Source of the DNA: Kwoniella bestiolae CBS 10118
Lineage: Eukaryota > Basidiomycota > Tremellomycetes > Tremellales > Cryptococcaceae
Direction: 5' to 3'
Length of the DNA stretch: 64,000 nt
Assembly (NCBI RefSeq): GCF_000512585.2
Contig: NC_089242.1
Span: 1,178,001 to 1,242,000 of the forward strand
In this document: positions 12,536 through 24,700 of the stretch, in pieces
Layout: each line of letters opens with the position of its first letter
How positions within the stretch are numbered: position 1 is the stretch's first letter
Notes under the pieces: model-generated
The model's database searches: none
Told to the model about the DNA's origin: nothing
Seen by the model: the letters and a program-made list of their open reading frames with translations, nothing else
Translations under genes and position numbers: made by a program

Positions 12536-12939
12536 GTTGTCTATGTATTCTGTTGAGATATGAAGGGAAGGAACAAAGGGATACGTTTGTACAGAGTGAA
12601 TAGCTATAGGTGACTTATATATACCTTGTCTAGGAAGGCCATAGTGTGTCACCTCGAACAACACGACCAGATACACTGACACACTGACACACTGACACGA
12701 GCGGGTGACTCCGAGTGGAGGTGTGCTCAGTGACTTGTTATCATTCATCACACCACGTGTTCTTGCTGGTAACGCCACGTCATGGTATAATCTGATATGA
12801 GTTGCGCGTCGTTGATACCGAGTGCATCATCATCATCACCGTCGATGTTGCATTGTACTTGTGTGCTAATATCAACAACTCTGATTCAACAACACCTCTG
12901 TCATCTCCCCTAGCATAGACACACAGCGTCGCAACCAAC
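12536..12939. promoter_or_regulatory. Divergent promoter region between GLTP and PRE4
   Basis: About 400 bp separates the two start codons, so both promoters must lie here. It includes three tandem copies of the 8-mer ACACTGAC at 12673-12696. I do not recognise a proteasome-associated control element with confidence. Confidence 0.5.
12673..12696. repeat. Tandem 8-mer repeat in the GLTP/PRE4 promoter
   Basis: Three head-to-tail copies of ACACTGAC, seen directly. It could be a binding site array or simple slippage. Confidence 0.8.
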
Positions 12940-14440
12940 ATGATGTCCCAGGTAAGCTACTCCATGAACATTGAATTGAATGTAGCTGACACCCCGACCA
13001 CAGCACCCAGCAACATGGGGACAACCCACCCCGGCCAACTCGTCATTCAACCAATTCAATACCTTTCCTTTGCCTCAGACTCAACGGGGTCAGAGCTCAC
13101 ACGCTCATCATGGTCCAGTGGGACATACCCAGTGAGCTAGCGTTCTCACTGACAACCCAAAACAAAAGCTAACGATGGAACATTGGGATAGACAACCATT
13201 GGTCACTGGTACTTCAGTGTTGGGATTGAAATATGATGGAGGGGTCATGATCGCTGCTGATAATTTGGGTGAGTCCCATATTGCTATAACCGCGTCTCAG
13301 CTACCTTATACGACTGGATGTCAATCAGTTGCGGAGTAAGCTGATGTACTTGTGAAACAGCATCGTACGGTTCCCTCGCTCGATTTAGAGATATCCAACG
13401 ACTCCATCCCTTAGGTCAACATACGTTATTGGGTGTAGCGGGTGATATGTCGGATTTCCAATGGTTGAAGAAAGAGCTCGATGCGTTGTTGTGAGTGCAT
13501 TTCATTATCTCTTTGTCTCAATCCAGAAAAAAGCCGGTCGGTATGGTATTAAGACGATCGTCCGAAATGATCAACCTCATCTACTATTAACTCCTTTCAA
13601 CTTGCCTTGTCCATCGTTCTCGTCGTTTGTGCAAGCTACAGCTAAGCGTACATCGAGCATCGCTAACCCATCTTTCCATTCGCAATAGACGAGAAGAAGA
13701 CGCCTTAGCCCTGACAGATTCCCACCCCTCCCTCTCTCCCAAGAACATCTACGAACTCCTAAGTAACCTATTCTACGCTAGGAGAAGTAAGATGAACCCC
13801 GTATGGAATGCTGTCTTGGTCGGTGGATGGGACAAAGTAAAGAAGGAGAGGTGGGTTTTGTTCGTGCTTGCTACCGACAATCAAATTTCGTTTCGTCTAT
13901 CGCATACTTCCTTTCTCTTCTCGACCAGCCGTGTATTCCTACCGTATACGGGTCAGGTGTCAAGCTAAATACATCCGCAGCTTCCTAGCATACGTCGACC
14001 TGCTTGGAACGACCTACACCGCCCCAACGCTCGCAACAGGGTTCGGTGCCCACCTTGCCCAACCATTGCTGCGAGAAGCATACGAAGCTAAAGCTGGTAT
14101 TGACGGGAATGGACCGTTATTGACTAAAGAGGAGGCTGAGAAGGTCTTGGAGGATTGCATGAAGGTCCTGTTCTACCGAGACGCGAGGAGTTTGAACAAG
14201 GTGAGTTGCGTCGATGAAGCCCTTGTACTTCCGGAGATTTAGAGATGTATGGGAAGGTGAAATGGTCTTCGATCAAAATACACGTTCAAAGTACGATTGA
14301 GTAAATGCTAACAACTCTTCGCTCAGTACCAAATCGCCACGATCACCTCTGAGGGAGTCGACATCTCAGACTCGAAATCAGCCGATACCTACTGGAAGTT
14401 CGCAGAGGGTTTGAGAGGATATGGAGCTCAGACTCAATAA
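12940..14440 (+). CDS. PRE4: 20S proteasome subunit beta-7 (Pre4/PSMB4)
   Basis: A structural, non-catalytic beta subunit of the 20S core; the C-terminal arm of this subunit contacts the opposite ring. Exons are 12940-12951, 13004-13131, 13192-13268, 13361-13490, 13689-13850, 13981-14200 and 14327-14440, giving 280 aa. The first exon has only 12 nt (MMSQ). The propeptide is Gln/Ser-rich and ends at the processing region [15 protein letters not shown]. Typical blocks follow: [47 protein letters not shown] and [17 protein letters not shown]. The 3' end faces NUS1, whose stop codon is only about 150 bp away, so the 3' UTRs may overlap. Confidence 0.95.
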
Positions 14441-14591
14441 TCCGTGCTGAATAGATTAGTCTAAACCTGAGATAGGGTGAACAGAGTATGAGATGTAGAT
14501 TATGATATATGAGAATGTAAATGCATACACATAACAAATAATGCACAATGTTCGATTTTTATACCTTTCTATTCCGTAAATTCCTTTAGAC

Positions 14592-16075
14592 TTATTTACC
14601 CAACCTCTGTTCGACCTTTGACCAAGCTCCCATAGCTCCATTCCATTCTTCTCTATGCAGGATACCGTGCCCATCTGAGTGTATATTGGGGGGTACCGAT
14701 ATTGAGTAACCAAGCTTACGGAGGAAGGGTAATGACGAGGAGCGGAATGAGGTGATCAAGGGGGAGAGGTGGTGTAAGAGTGGGAGGGGGGAGGGATATT
14801 GGCTAGTGGGTAAGTTCGGTCAGCTGAGCCCGTGTCAAACATGGGGGATGAGGAATGCAGATGCCTCGGGAGAGCGGAAGATGAATCGATTGGACTGGAC
14901 ACTCACTATATCTCGGTAATGCGTAATGACCAGAATGGATATCCCCATAATTCAGGTGGGCTGCGCGGTAAGAGCGAGCCGAGGAGTGATGGACGGGAGA
15001 GATGGTGGATGAGGAGTAAGTCTGGGTCGGAGGTGAAGTGGAGTTGTTCTGTGAAGGGAGTGATATAGGAGATCAGCCGAAGTCGCCGGTGGAGATGATG
15101 TTGTTGAAAGAGAATGAAGGAAACTGGATTTAAAGAAATGGGAGATGGCAGAGACAAGCTGCAATGCTCTGACTCACCTCTGATGTCCCTATCTACGCTC
15201 TTCACATCTATCTGCCCTACATCCTTCTTCCTCTCTATATAGCGCTTGGTGAGATTGACGATAATCTCGGAAGAAGCCGAGGGAGGGAGGAAATGTAATT
15301 TTAGGGATCTATTCGAAGAAGTACCTATAACAACGAAAATACGAAACACATTTAGCTGAGATCCTACAGAGGAACGTTCGGATCCCGGACAGCTGATAGA
15401 AGGTAGAAATACTATGTATTACTTACCAGGATGAATCGTCACGCTCCTAACCTCATCACCCACCCCCACACTCTCCAACTTCCTGACCAGACTCTTTCCC
15501 CCTGCTCGTCGGGGGGAGGGCGATACCGGTCCCTCTTCCTCAGGTGACATATCCTGCGTAGGTCCATTGGGCGGTGTAGATGGTGGAGAGATGGGTAAGT
15601 GGTTTTGGTGAGTTTTGGAGATGTTGAGTGAAAGGGTTTTCATAAGGCTCGGTAAGACGGATTGTGTTAGGCCTGTATCGTGTACCTTTTGTCAGCATGA
15701 ACAACCGAGACATCTCATAATCTCGAGCCACTCACCCTGCCCATCCCATAATGATAATTCCCCCACACCCCACTCGCCAGACCATTCAATAGCCCGCAGT
15801 ATACTTTCCACCAATGCTGCTTTTTCGTCTTTCCTCCGTGTTTTAGAAGGGACAAGTATCAACGCGAGATGTCTCGGAGGAGCAGCCTGTCGTCTCTCTT
15901 GATCGGTGTCTTCGGCCAAAGAGGATTTGCTAGTGAATGTCTCATACGTCCGCAGTAGGAGGGAAGAGGCGATGAAGAGGAGGTGGAGGAGGATGAAGAA
16001 TGGGTATGAGAGTATGCGGAGGAGTTGGAGGAGGAGGGATATGGTACGTGTGGGGGCTCGACCTGCGAGTTTCAT
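14592..16075 (-). CDS. NUS1: Nus1, dehydrodolichyl diphosphate synthase complex subunit
   Basis: The regulatory partner (Nogo-B-receptor type) of cis-prenyltransferase at the ER, needed for dolichol synthesis and thus N-glycosylation. Exons are 16075-15736, 15672-15427, 15324-15178, 15048-14907 and 14802-14592, giving 361 aa. Features: an N-terminal hydrophobic anchor (about residues 12-41), the block PRHLALIL, the GELSLWDGQG strand region, the block YPFWSLRITEI near the end of the fold, and the C-terminal QRLGK, which carries the RxG motif that Nus1 donates to the composite active site. A Ser/Pro-rich insertion of about 60 residues sits in exon 2. Identification rests mainly on the anchor, the TEI block and the C-terminus. 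Confidence 0.9.
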
Positions 16076-16629
16076 GAGAGTGTTATCTTTTTTATGAGAG
16101 TGAGTGCTTCTCAGATAAATGACAAATCATCAGCTACTGCAGGAAGGGTCTTTCAACCTTTTACAATGCGCATTCGAACGAAATTGCCCAACAACCGAGC
16201 GAAGCGAAGGAATGATGACGTGGAAGATACCCTATATGCCTCCACTCTCAGCGTCCACCCACCCACACTCTCCTTTGTCCTCTGAATGACCTATCATGTG
16301 GTATTGTCTAACCCCGGCTAGTCACGTCTTTCGGTCGCCGTGTGACTTCGAATGCGACTCGACTTCACATTCACAGGTCCTTTGTCAGTCGTGGTTCCGC
16401 ATTTTCCATTCCCGCACAAAGGTGCAAAGGGGCACAGTATACGTAGATAAGACACGATTCAGACTGCTACAGGACACTCTCATTGCCTATGTAGAAAGTA
16501 TGTCTTTCGGGTTTCGAATCATCTTATCATTGTCCGACGCGATACTTTACTGTACCAGTTACAAATTTGCCAATACAACAACCACTACTGACATCCGCAC
16601 ACTGCGGTAAATATCAACACAGTACGATT
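16076..16629. other. Intergenic stretch, no gene seen
   Basis: About 550 bp between the divergent NUS1 and the orphan ORF at 16630; presumably both promoters. Nothing else seen. Confidence 0.5.
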
Positions 16630-17178
16630 ATGGCTCTCTCCAACGATGAGAACATAAAGTTCAATGTCAACTTCGACATTGAGGCGTTCTCCTATGGGAA
16701 CTTACCGTTATTCATCCGCCCATCCCTGGGACTGACGAGGTTCGCACATTCTCAAGAAGAGTACGATAAGATCTCAGCTCATCTACCGGAAGTCCAAAGC
16801 ATAGTGAAAGAGCTTTGTGATAGCTGGTCTCAATCCGAGGAGACCCAACGACTAGTTAACGATAGAGCGAGATGGGAGTGGGCGGAGGCAACCGAATGGG
16901 GCTCTATGGTCTTATTGGATAAGATGGGATTGTCCCTCGCTGCCCAAACACTAATTAGTGAAACGTTGGGACCCAACCTCACGAAGAGGATCGGGGAGAT
17001 AACTGGTGGGATGGGCTGTAATTTCACTTTCATACATTGCAAAGAGGCTCGACGGGATAGGAGTACTTCCAGCTGGGTACAGAGCGTGAAGGGATGTGGT
17101 GGGGATCCTCATCTGGCCGCTAAGAAGCCATATGAGTATTTGGAAGGTGAGGATGGCGGGGATTGGACGAGATTGTAG
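16630..17178 (+). CDS. Hypothetical single-exon protein, 182 aa
   Basis: A continuous frame from the ATG at 16630. I do not recognise the family. The sequence is Trp- and Glu-rich in the middle (RARWEWAEATEWGSM), with a Cys/Gly-containing segment near the C-terminus (GGMGCNFTFIHC, KGCGGDPH). There is no signal peptide, membrane span or repeat. It looks like a soluble alpha-helical protein. Like its neighbour at 17684 it lacks introns, which is unusual for this locus, and may be a lineage-specific gene. Confidence 0.55.
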   Translation: MALSNDENIKFNVNFDIEAFSYGNLPLFIRPSLGLTRFAHSQEEYDKISAHLPEVQSIVKELCDSWSQSEETQRLVNDRARWEWAEATEWGSMVLLDKMGLSLAAQTLISETLGPNLTKRIGEITGGMGCNFTFIHCKEARRDRSTSSWVQSVKGCGGDPHLAAKKPYEYLEGEDGGDWTRL

Positions 17179-17683
17179 AGGGCCAGCCATGATGTCAATC
17201 TTTTCTTATGCGAGCATGATATAAGTTATGTGTCAGAACATGCTGTGAATCGCTGTATGCCATTGGATCCAAACGATTCGGAACGGCCTCGACAATCTTC
17301 AGCTAATTGCCCATACCTTCTCAACCGGAATCTGCGATGGTAGAACCTTGCGGCTAATTATACATCTTGCCTTATGGCCATAGGATGTTGAATAACCTGC
17401 ATAGGGTTAGCTCTGCATGTCGCTTGCTCAGCACCGGGGCTAGGAACAAATTGGGAATTCCCAGTGCTGTGTTCCAAACCAACTGATTTGTCTTCCTAGC
17501 CTCAGCCAACCTTTGATATGCCGATCCATTCATGCCTACCTTGTTAAAGGAGCAACACGAAGGCTATGTGAGGTCTTAAAACTATTGAGGTGCCATTGAA
17601 TCCTTCCTACCACTCGTCCTCCTGGATTATCCTGGTCCATCAACAACTCGCAGCACGTACCCTATCCGTCAATACTATACATC
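17179..17683. other. Intergenic stretch, no gene seen
   Basis: About 500 bp between two orphan ORFs on the plus strand; presumably the promoter of the second. Nothing else seen. Confidence 0.5.
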
Positions 17684-18520
17684 ATGTCCGCTCCTCCCTC
17701 TTCCATCCGACGCTCCGCCATCCAACCCAGCCACTTGTCCTTCTCCCTCAACTTCCGAGCTATCTCACATCCCTTCTTAGGCACGTACACATTCGACCAC
17801 GATCACACCCTTAACCCCCCAGCAGAAGGCTTCTCTGGCGAGGCATATCAGGCGATGAGCGCTCTCACTTGCGCTTCCGATGAATCCGTGCAAGATTGGC
17901 TGAGATCGGACGAATCCAAATCGTATATATCCAACAATGACAATTTCCATACCGATGATTCCGGGCATTCCACCATACTATCATCTATCCATGAGGGGCT
18001 TAAATCAACATTTGCTGCTAGGGCGAAACCACTCCTTCAAGCTTACAAAATCCGGACTAGAAAAAGCGTAGATTTTCAAGTAACCTTTGACAAACCCCCG
18101 AGCATTGGACCATTCGAAAGCGCACTACAATCTGTGAAAGGACCCAAAGGTCCACCAACCTGGGTTGATCCCTCTCCTTCGAGGTGTTCGAGATTCAGAG
18201 CAGCCTCCGAATATGGGGATGGGGAGGATGATGATCTATCGGGAGTGGATGTATCAAGTGGTGAAGAGGAGGACGACGATTCAAACTCTGGTAATACCCC
18301 ATCTCAATCTTCGGGAACGAAACCCACTGCGAAATCTGTCCTTTTGGATAAGTGGAGGACCAATGTGCATGGCGCTACTACCTCTAGATCTATAGTGACC
18401 GATCCACCGGAGGAACCGCCAGAGTCAGGCTTTAAGCTCAAGGAAGGTGAATTGCCTGGTGAGGGTATGGCGGACGAGGCGAGCGCGGATGTTCGTTCAT
18501 CCTCTCTAAGGTCTAGGTAA
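17684..18520 (+). CDS. Hypothetical acidic single-exon protein, 278 aa
   Basis: A continuous frame with a clean ATG after an A/T-rich leader. The N-terminal third (SFSLNFRAISHPFLGTYTF) may be folded, while residues about 175-278 are strongly acidic and Ser-rich (GEDDDLSGVDVSSGEEEDDD), a disordered tail. No signal peptide or membrane span. I do not recognise the family. Composition would suit a nuclear or scaffolding protein, but that is only a guess. Confidence 0.55.
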   Translation: MSAPPSSIRRSAIQPSHLSFSLNFRAISHPFLGTYTFDHDHTLNPPAEGFSGEAYQAMSALTCASDESVQDWLRSDESKSYISNNDNFHTDDSGHSTILSSIHEGLKSTFAARAKPLLQAYKIRTRKSVDFQVTFDKPPSIGPFESALQSVKGPKGPPTWVDPSPSRCSRFRAASEYGDGEDDDLSGVDVSSGEEEDDDSNSGNTPSQSSGTKPTAKSVLLDKWRTNVHGATTSRSIVTDPPEEPPESGFKLKEGELPGEGMADEASADVRSSSLRSR

Positions 18521-20100
18521 TGACTTCTGGTACTGTAACATATAGATCCACTCTACGGACTCATGAGTTGAGCAGCTATGCATGACCCAGCTGGATATGC
18601 TGAACATGACAACTCGGTTGTACAGGGGTAGTCACAATGCCCCTGCCCGCGGATAACGGATATATGATGAGTCATGTGAAGCAAATTCGGTTAACACAAC
18701 GCAATTTGCTTCCTTATCTACTCGTAACTTACGGTAACACGAACGAAACCTGAACTAAGCTCGAAGAGGTAAGGGTATGCAAGAATGCCAAGACATCTCG
18801 CCATTTCCCTTCGCCTTCCCCTCCTTTGCACTGTGTTCAACATCCAAGGAAGCAGCTTCGGAGGTACATACACAAGTATGCAATACCATCTCCTGCAGCA
18901 ATTCACTACATCCCGTATCCATCTGTGGTCACCCCTCGGAAGTGACGCAAGAACCAAGATGGACCGGAGATCTCTCGGCACGATTACCGAGCTTCTCGTT
19001 ATTGATTGAGAGGGTTGAGTAAGATACGATAACACGTTCCTCCACTAAAATAGATTATGTGTCTTACTCAGGGAGTGTGAGTGAATCCATCAAAACGCCA
19101 CCTTAATCATACCCCTTTCACCCCAATCACTCGGTGTCATGACAGAACCGAGCAGACTAAGCACGGAGCACAGCTTGTACGAGTACAGCAACCTCTCCAT
19201 GAGACAAGGCACAGTAATTAAGTTATCGAGAAACGTTGTTCGATTTGATTAGTCTGGTCTAGTTTCGTTGTGATCCCGTGACTTGTCAACTCCGTTCGTA
19301 CTGTGATGCAGAGGGGGGGATGAAGTACGAATACACAAAGAGGAGTGAAGGACGGACGGACGGACCTCTCCCGCTGACGGTACAAAAACAAAACCCAATT
19401 GACGGATGTGAAGTGAGACCCTTTCCAAACAACAAAAACGACTAAGACTACGACAGTACCTCATATTCCGATCACGTAAAGATCCCCAAATCCTATCCCT
19501 CAGGTTTCATACCTTACCCCGAAAAGTACACATCATAAACGTTGGATGACACTCTACCCTCCCTCTCCGTCAACAGCGCCCAAGCGCGAAGAACAATTAG
19601 TGGAGTGTGTTTTCGGTTCTGAGTCGGACCGTTCGGATGGATACAGTGCACCCCTTCATGCATGTATATATATGTTGGTCACGTTGAAGGAATGTATTCA
19701 TTGCATCACCTTTTCATTCCCTTCTTTATCTTTCATAAATCTTACTGCGAGATATAAGCATACTTCTGTTACAATCTTATCGGTGAGTCATGTCTGCGGA
19801 TTAGCAGTATATCTCGCAGCAAGCCTCGTGTCATTCCATGGGTGAAGGTACAAACAAGCCTCATTGCTACCACCTGTACCGCTCAGTCCGGAATGTGATT
19901 TGATATGGATGTGAAGTGCTGATCTACCATTCATTGATCCTCTCTACGTTCTCTGCGCCGCTCTGCATCATCCCTACAACACCATAATATACATTCATCG
20001 TCCAATCCACCAAATCGCAACTCGTCAACAAACCCCTCCGGATATCTCGGGCTTCTCGACTCCCAACCAAATAGACATAGACACTCGTTAAACCACCAAG
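18521..20100. other. Intergenic stretch of about 1.6 kb, no gene seen
   Basis: Both strands carry only short frames, several without an ATG. A GGAC tetranucleotide run lies near 19349-19365. The right part must hold the promoter of the 8-Cys paralogue at 20101. Confidence 0.5.
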
Positions 20101-21298
20101 ATGTTCGGACTCGTCGCTCTCGTACCCCTCCTCGGTGCTCTCTCAGCTGGTGAGTCCCTTGATACAGGTCAGAGAAGCTCGCTCCACAATCGTTTCTTGG
20201 TATATTTAGTACATGCTTGTATGCTTGGCATATATCTGCACGAGCCCTCTTATAGTTTATAGTTTCGGCTTCGGCCGGTTCCCTCCGTCTTGACGCCTTC
20301 CCTCCTCCATTATTGAGCCAAAGAAATGAAGCAAAGGAAAGATGAGTGTATGCTGACCGGAGAATGATGCGATGCGACGCGACGTAGCCGCCCTAAGCCC
20401 AGAGCACATGAAGCTCTTCCCCGTCCGACAACTAGAGAACGCCTTCCCGTCCCAATGTTCATGCGACGGCGCACTCAAAATCTACAACGCATGTCTCAAT
20501 GGCGACTCCACCACCTGCTTGAGCGTGTGTCAACAATCCACATTCAACGATTTCATCGGTTGTTTCCAGTGCACTCTCGATAATACCGCTGGGGTCTCTC
20601 AGTCGGAATGGAGACAATTGCAATCTGCTGTTGATCAGATCAAGTCGGGTTGTTCGCAGACTGGATCGTCTGTTACGGGTGGTCTTCAGTGAGTGTGCTA
20701 CGATCCCTACGCCAGAAATAACTTCATGGTGGATCTTCCGCTGTCGGATCCTATATGCTAAAATTCACAAATATACAAAGAGGAGGAAGAGTAGAGCTGA
20801 CTCACGTGATGAACCACCCCGTAGAGCCCTCTCAGCCTCAGGATCAAGCACCGCAACAGCAGCAGGCGGCGACATCTCGTCTGCGTCCGGTACCGGTGGC
20901 CTCAACACCGGTGGAGGAGGCTACGTTCCCTCCGGAGTGACCTACCCCACCGTCTCGAACGGAGCTACAATCACGGCGACGGCAGGTGGTGCTTCAGCAG
21001 CTGCTTCCGGCGTAAGTACCCTAATCACTTTTCCGTTATACGAAAATCAAAGCAAAGTAAGGCTGACAGAATACGATTGCAGATCACCATCGCCGCCTCT
21101 GGCGCAGCTAGCGCAGCCTCCTCAGCGGCAGGAGCGGGAGGTTCAGCAGCAGGTGCAGCCGGATCAGCCACCAGCTCAGCTGCCGCCGCTGCTTCCTCTG
21201 CTACCTCGCCCAACTCCGGTGCTGCGCCTGTCACTTCCTTTGTGGGCGGTTTGGTAGCCTTGGTCAGTGTCGCTGCTGGGATGGCCATTGCTTTCTAG
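20101..21298 (+). CDS. Secreted eight-cysteine, Ala/Ser-rich GPI-anchored-type protein (paralogue B)
   Basis: Exons are 20101-20149, 20388-20688, 20825-21011 and 21083-21298, giving 250 aa. Signal peptide MFGLVALVPLLGALSA; then a domain with eight cysteines (CSC, AC, TCLSVC, GCFQC, GC) containing CTLDNTAGVS; a Gly/Ala/Ser stalk; and a C-terminal hydrophobic tail (LVALVSVAAGMAIAF) suited to GPI attachment. Intron phases 1, 2 and 0 match the gene at 812-1697 exactly, and the signal peptides and the LDNT-GVS segments are closely similar, so this is a duplicate in opposite orientation. The Ala/Ser stalk is longer here. Role unknown; cell-surface location is inferred. Confidence 0.87.
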
Positions 21299-21798
21299 GC
21301 TGGTCAGCCTGGGGTTTGTATTTATAATAAATAACGGTTTAGACGATAGATCTAGAAGTCGGGTGGGATGATCGCTAAATGTTCTATTCTATCATTTCTT
21401 ATCTTATGCTCAGTGTTTGGGAAAGAAGAGAGTTGATTAAATCTAATTCCAGTATATACAGTGGAAATCAAGTTTATATTTTGGAAGAGTGATATGCACA
21501 TGTACATTGGTAATTGAAGCGATTGCAGGATGAACAAGTCTCTTTCCCTTCCGATAATTCTGTCTTGGATAATGTCGGTAAGAGCGCAAAGCACATAGAA
21601 TATACGAATGACCACACGTCCAACGAGAACGGATCTTGCAAGATCATGATGGGTATGACATATCTCTATGTTACATGTACAACGAACTGACTGTATAACT
21701 ATACGAATAATCTAAATTACACTATGAGCAAAAGTATGTACGCACATCTACCACGTATCTGAAAGCATTTCTAATCAACATCTAAGCAGCTCACCCCC
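21299..21798. other. Convergent 3' spacer
   Basis: About 500 bp between the 3' ends of the 8-Cys gene and the SNF2 gene. A/T-rich, presumably both 3' UTRs and polyadenylation sites. Nothing else seen. Confidence 0.5.
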
Positions 21799-24700
21799 CT
21801 ACTGTCCATCGCCATCGACCTCACCGTCCCCTCCAAACATCGCGTCCAACCCTCCAGCATCATCCTTGGCAGCTTCGAACACCTCAAACGCGGTCTTCTC
21901 ACCCTTTTCGATCTGGGCTTTTCTATCTGCTCCGCTCTTACCTAATCCAGCGGACCATCCTTTCTGTCTGGCGAATGCTGCGGGGGATCGATCAAGGAGG
22001 ATATCCAGATCGGCATCACTAGTTCATGATCGGTCAGCTTGTGTTTACGACTGGAGGTTCAAGGAAGCTCACCTGATGATCTTATCATCTTTACTGACTA
22101 CATCGATCTCTTCACCGTCCAACTCCAGTAACGCCTTGGCCATCTCAGCGGTGCTTTCGACTTTGGATTTCTTCCCCAAAATAACTCGGCCGTTCTCATC
22201 TACCACTCTACCGAACTTTCCTTGGGAGATGACGAGAGCTTCCAATTTTCGCTTGGAGCCTGCTTTGGCAAGAATCTTAGTCTCGATTGTATGAGCCGAA
22301 ACAAGTCGGAAAATCAATACTGGTCGAGTCTGTCCGATTCGATGCGCTCGATCTTGAGCTTGAAGATCCATTTGTGGATCTGACGGCAGATATGACAGTC
22401 AGCTTGTATCCCTTGGCTCGAGAACGGAGAGCTTACTCACTCCAATCATTATCGAAGAAAATGACAGTGTCGGCAGCGACCAAGTTGACACCCAACCCAC
22501 CAGCTCTGGTAGAGAGCAAGAACAACTTGCATGCTTCCGGATCGTCCCCACCGTTATTGAAGTCGTGCATCTGCTCTCGTCGAGATTCTTGAGAGGTGGA
22601 TCCGTCGATTCGACATACTTTGAAGCCTTTGTGGATTGTAGCCCAATCCTCCTGCAGTGTTGAGGGTCAGCTTCCTTATATCGCTATGATTGGGTCGGAA
22701 GCTGACTTACGATTACATCCAGCATGGTGGTGAACTGCGAGAACAGCAACACCTTATGACCCCTAGCGAACAGTTCTCCGAGCAATCGATTAAGCAAAAG
22801 CATTTTACCCGAAGCGTTGACCAATTCTTGATCTACGACATATTCGTTGGTGTTTGGATCCACCGGCCAATCGAAGAGGAACGGATGAGACGAGATCTTT
22901 CGCAGTTGCATGACGATATTCTGCAATCGCATATTATTGACACTTTTGGCTGTAAAGGCATCCACATGTCAGGCCTCCTCGGATGGATATTTTGTTGGAC
23001 AAGCATTGAGAACTGAACTCACTGGCTTGTTTCAATGCGTAATCTCTACCTATCTCAGCTGCACACTTCTCCTTCACCCCACTAGGTTCATCCACTTTAA
23101 CACCATTCTCGAGATCTCTGATGAACTTGGAATCATTCTCTTCGATCTTGTAATTCACTCTATCCTTCTTTCGCGAGGCTCGACTTGTAGATTGCTCGGG
23201 GACAGGTTCAGGCTGAGGTAAATCTTCAGCTTCAGCAGTTTCATCGTCGTTCCCACCAGATTTCTTGTCGATCAAGAATTGCCTGATAGAACCAGAAGCG
23301 ATAGCTTGATAGATGTCTTTTTGCTGTTGAGTCAGAGGAGCGTAGAGCAAATATTCCTTCTTCGGTGGAAGTTCTTTCTCCACATCAACCTTTAATCGTC
23401 GGAGTAAAAATGGCTTGAGGATAGCATGGAGTGAGGCTACAACAGTGGATTTGTTGAGTAAGCCTTCAGTCGTTGCTCCATTGTTCATTTCGTCGAAGTT
23501 GAACCACTGCTGGAAAGAATCGAGATCGTCGAAAATATCAGGTAAGATGAAGTTGAGTAGTGACCATAGTTCGGCAAGGTTGTTCTATTTGACAGATGAG
23601 ATCAGCTATTATTCATCATCAACAGACCGTCCAGCTAACTCACATGTAAGGGCGTACCAGTAAGGATCATCCTATTAGCACTGGTATACGATTTCAACTC
23701 TCGGATGAGTCTGCAATACCAACATCAGCTGAAATCCCGTCTTCGATCGCCAGCTGACTCACTTGCAGTCTAGATTTTTCAACCTATGACCCTCATCCAC
23801 AACAATGAATTTCCACATAAGCCCACTAAGGTACTGCTTATCCCTCATACAGATCTCGAAGGTAGTGATGACAATGGGGAAAGACGAAGTATCATTCTGA
23901 CCTGGTCTGAGAGCAGATCCAGTAGACTTCCTTCCCTTCTTGCCCGACTTCAAGCCGCCAACACCAGCTGATGAAGGAGGTTGTAGACGGGTTTTACGAA
24001 GATCCGCACGATGTTCGGGTGTACCATGGTACATCAGGACCTACATGCAATGTCAGCTTGAGCAGTTCATCAGGCGAACAATAATGAAGAAGCTTACAGG
24101 AACGGAAGGAGTGAACTTCTCGAACTCGGAACACCAATTGTTTAGGACTGATAGTGGACAGACGATGAGAAACGGGCCCCAAGTCCCTTTTGATCGTAGA
24201 TGAGCCAAGAAAGAGATGGTTTGAAGAGTCTATACAATCATGCTACATGTAAGCTCCCATGAGAGATGTCTTTACAGCAGCTGACTTACTTTACCCAAAC
24301 CCATTTCATCGGCTAGAATACCGTTCAACCCATTCTCATACAAGGATATCATCCACTGTACACCAGCTAGTTGATAATCTCGTAATTTCGCGCCTGTGAC
24401 CAGTTCAGGTTGTTTGAAAGAATACTGCACGCCATCATCCTCAGCTGCATCGGCATCACCGTTTGCTTCGGCACCGTTGGGTTGGTTTTCTTTGGCCGCT
24501 GCCTCCTCTTCCGCTTTCACCTCCTGTAAATTGATTTGTCAGCTGAGATCCTTGAAGAGCCGTCCTAAGAAGGCAGCTTACCTCTTTGACATCAGCTTCT
24601 TCATCCCCTTCTTCCACTTTAGCCCTCTTCTCTTCTCTCCCACCTTCACTCCTTCTTTTTCGTTTGCCACCAACAGCCGGAGTCTCTTTCTCGTTCTCCT

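Noticed and set aside
18718..19035. Minus-strand frame of 105 codons
   Set aside because: It begins at GTG rather than ATG and has no splice or domain support.
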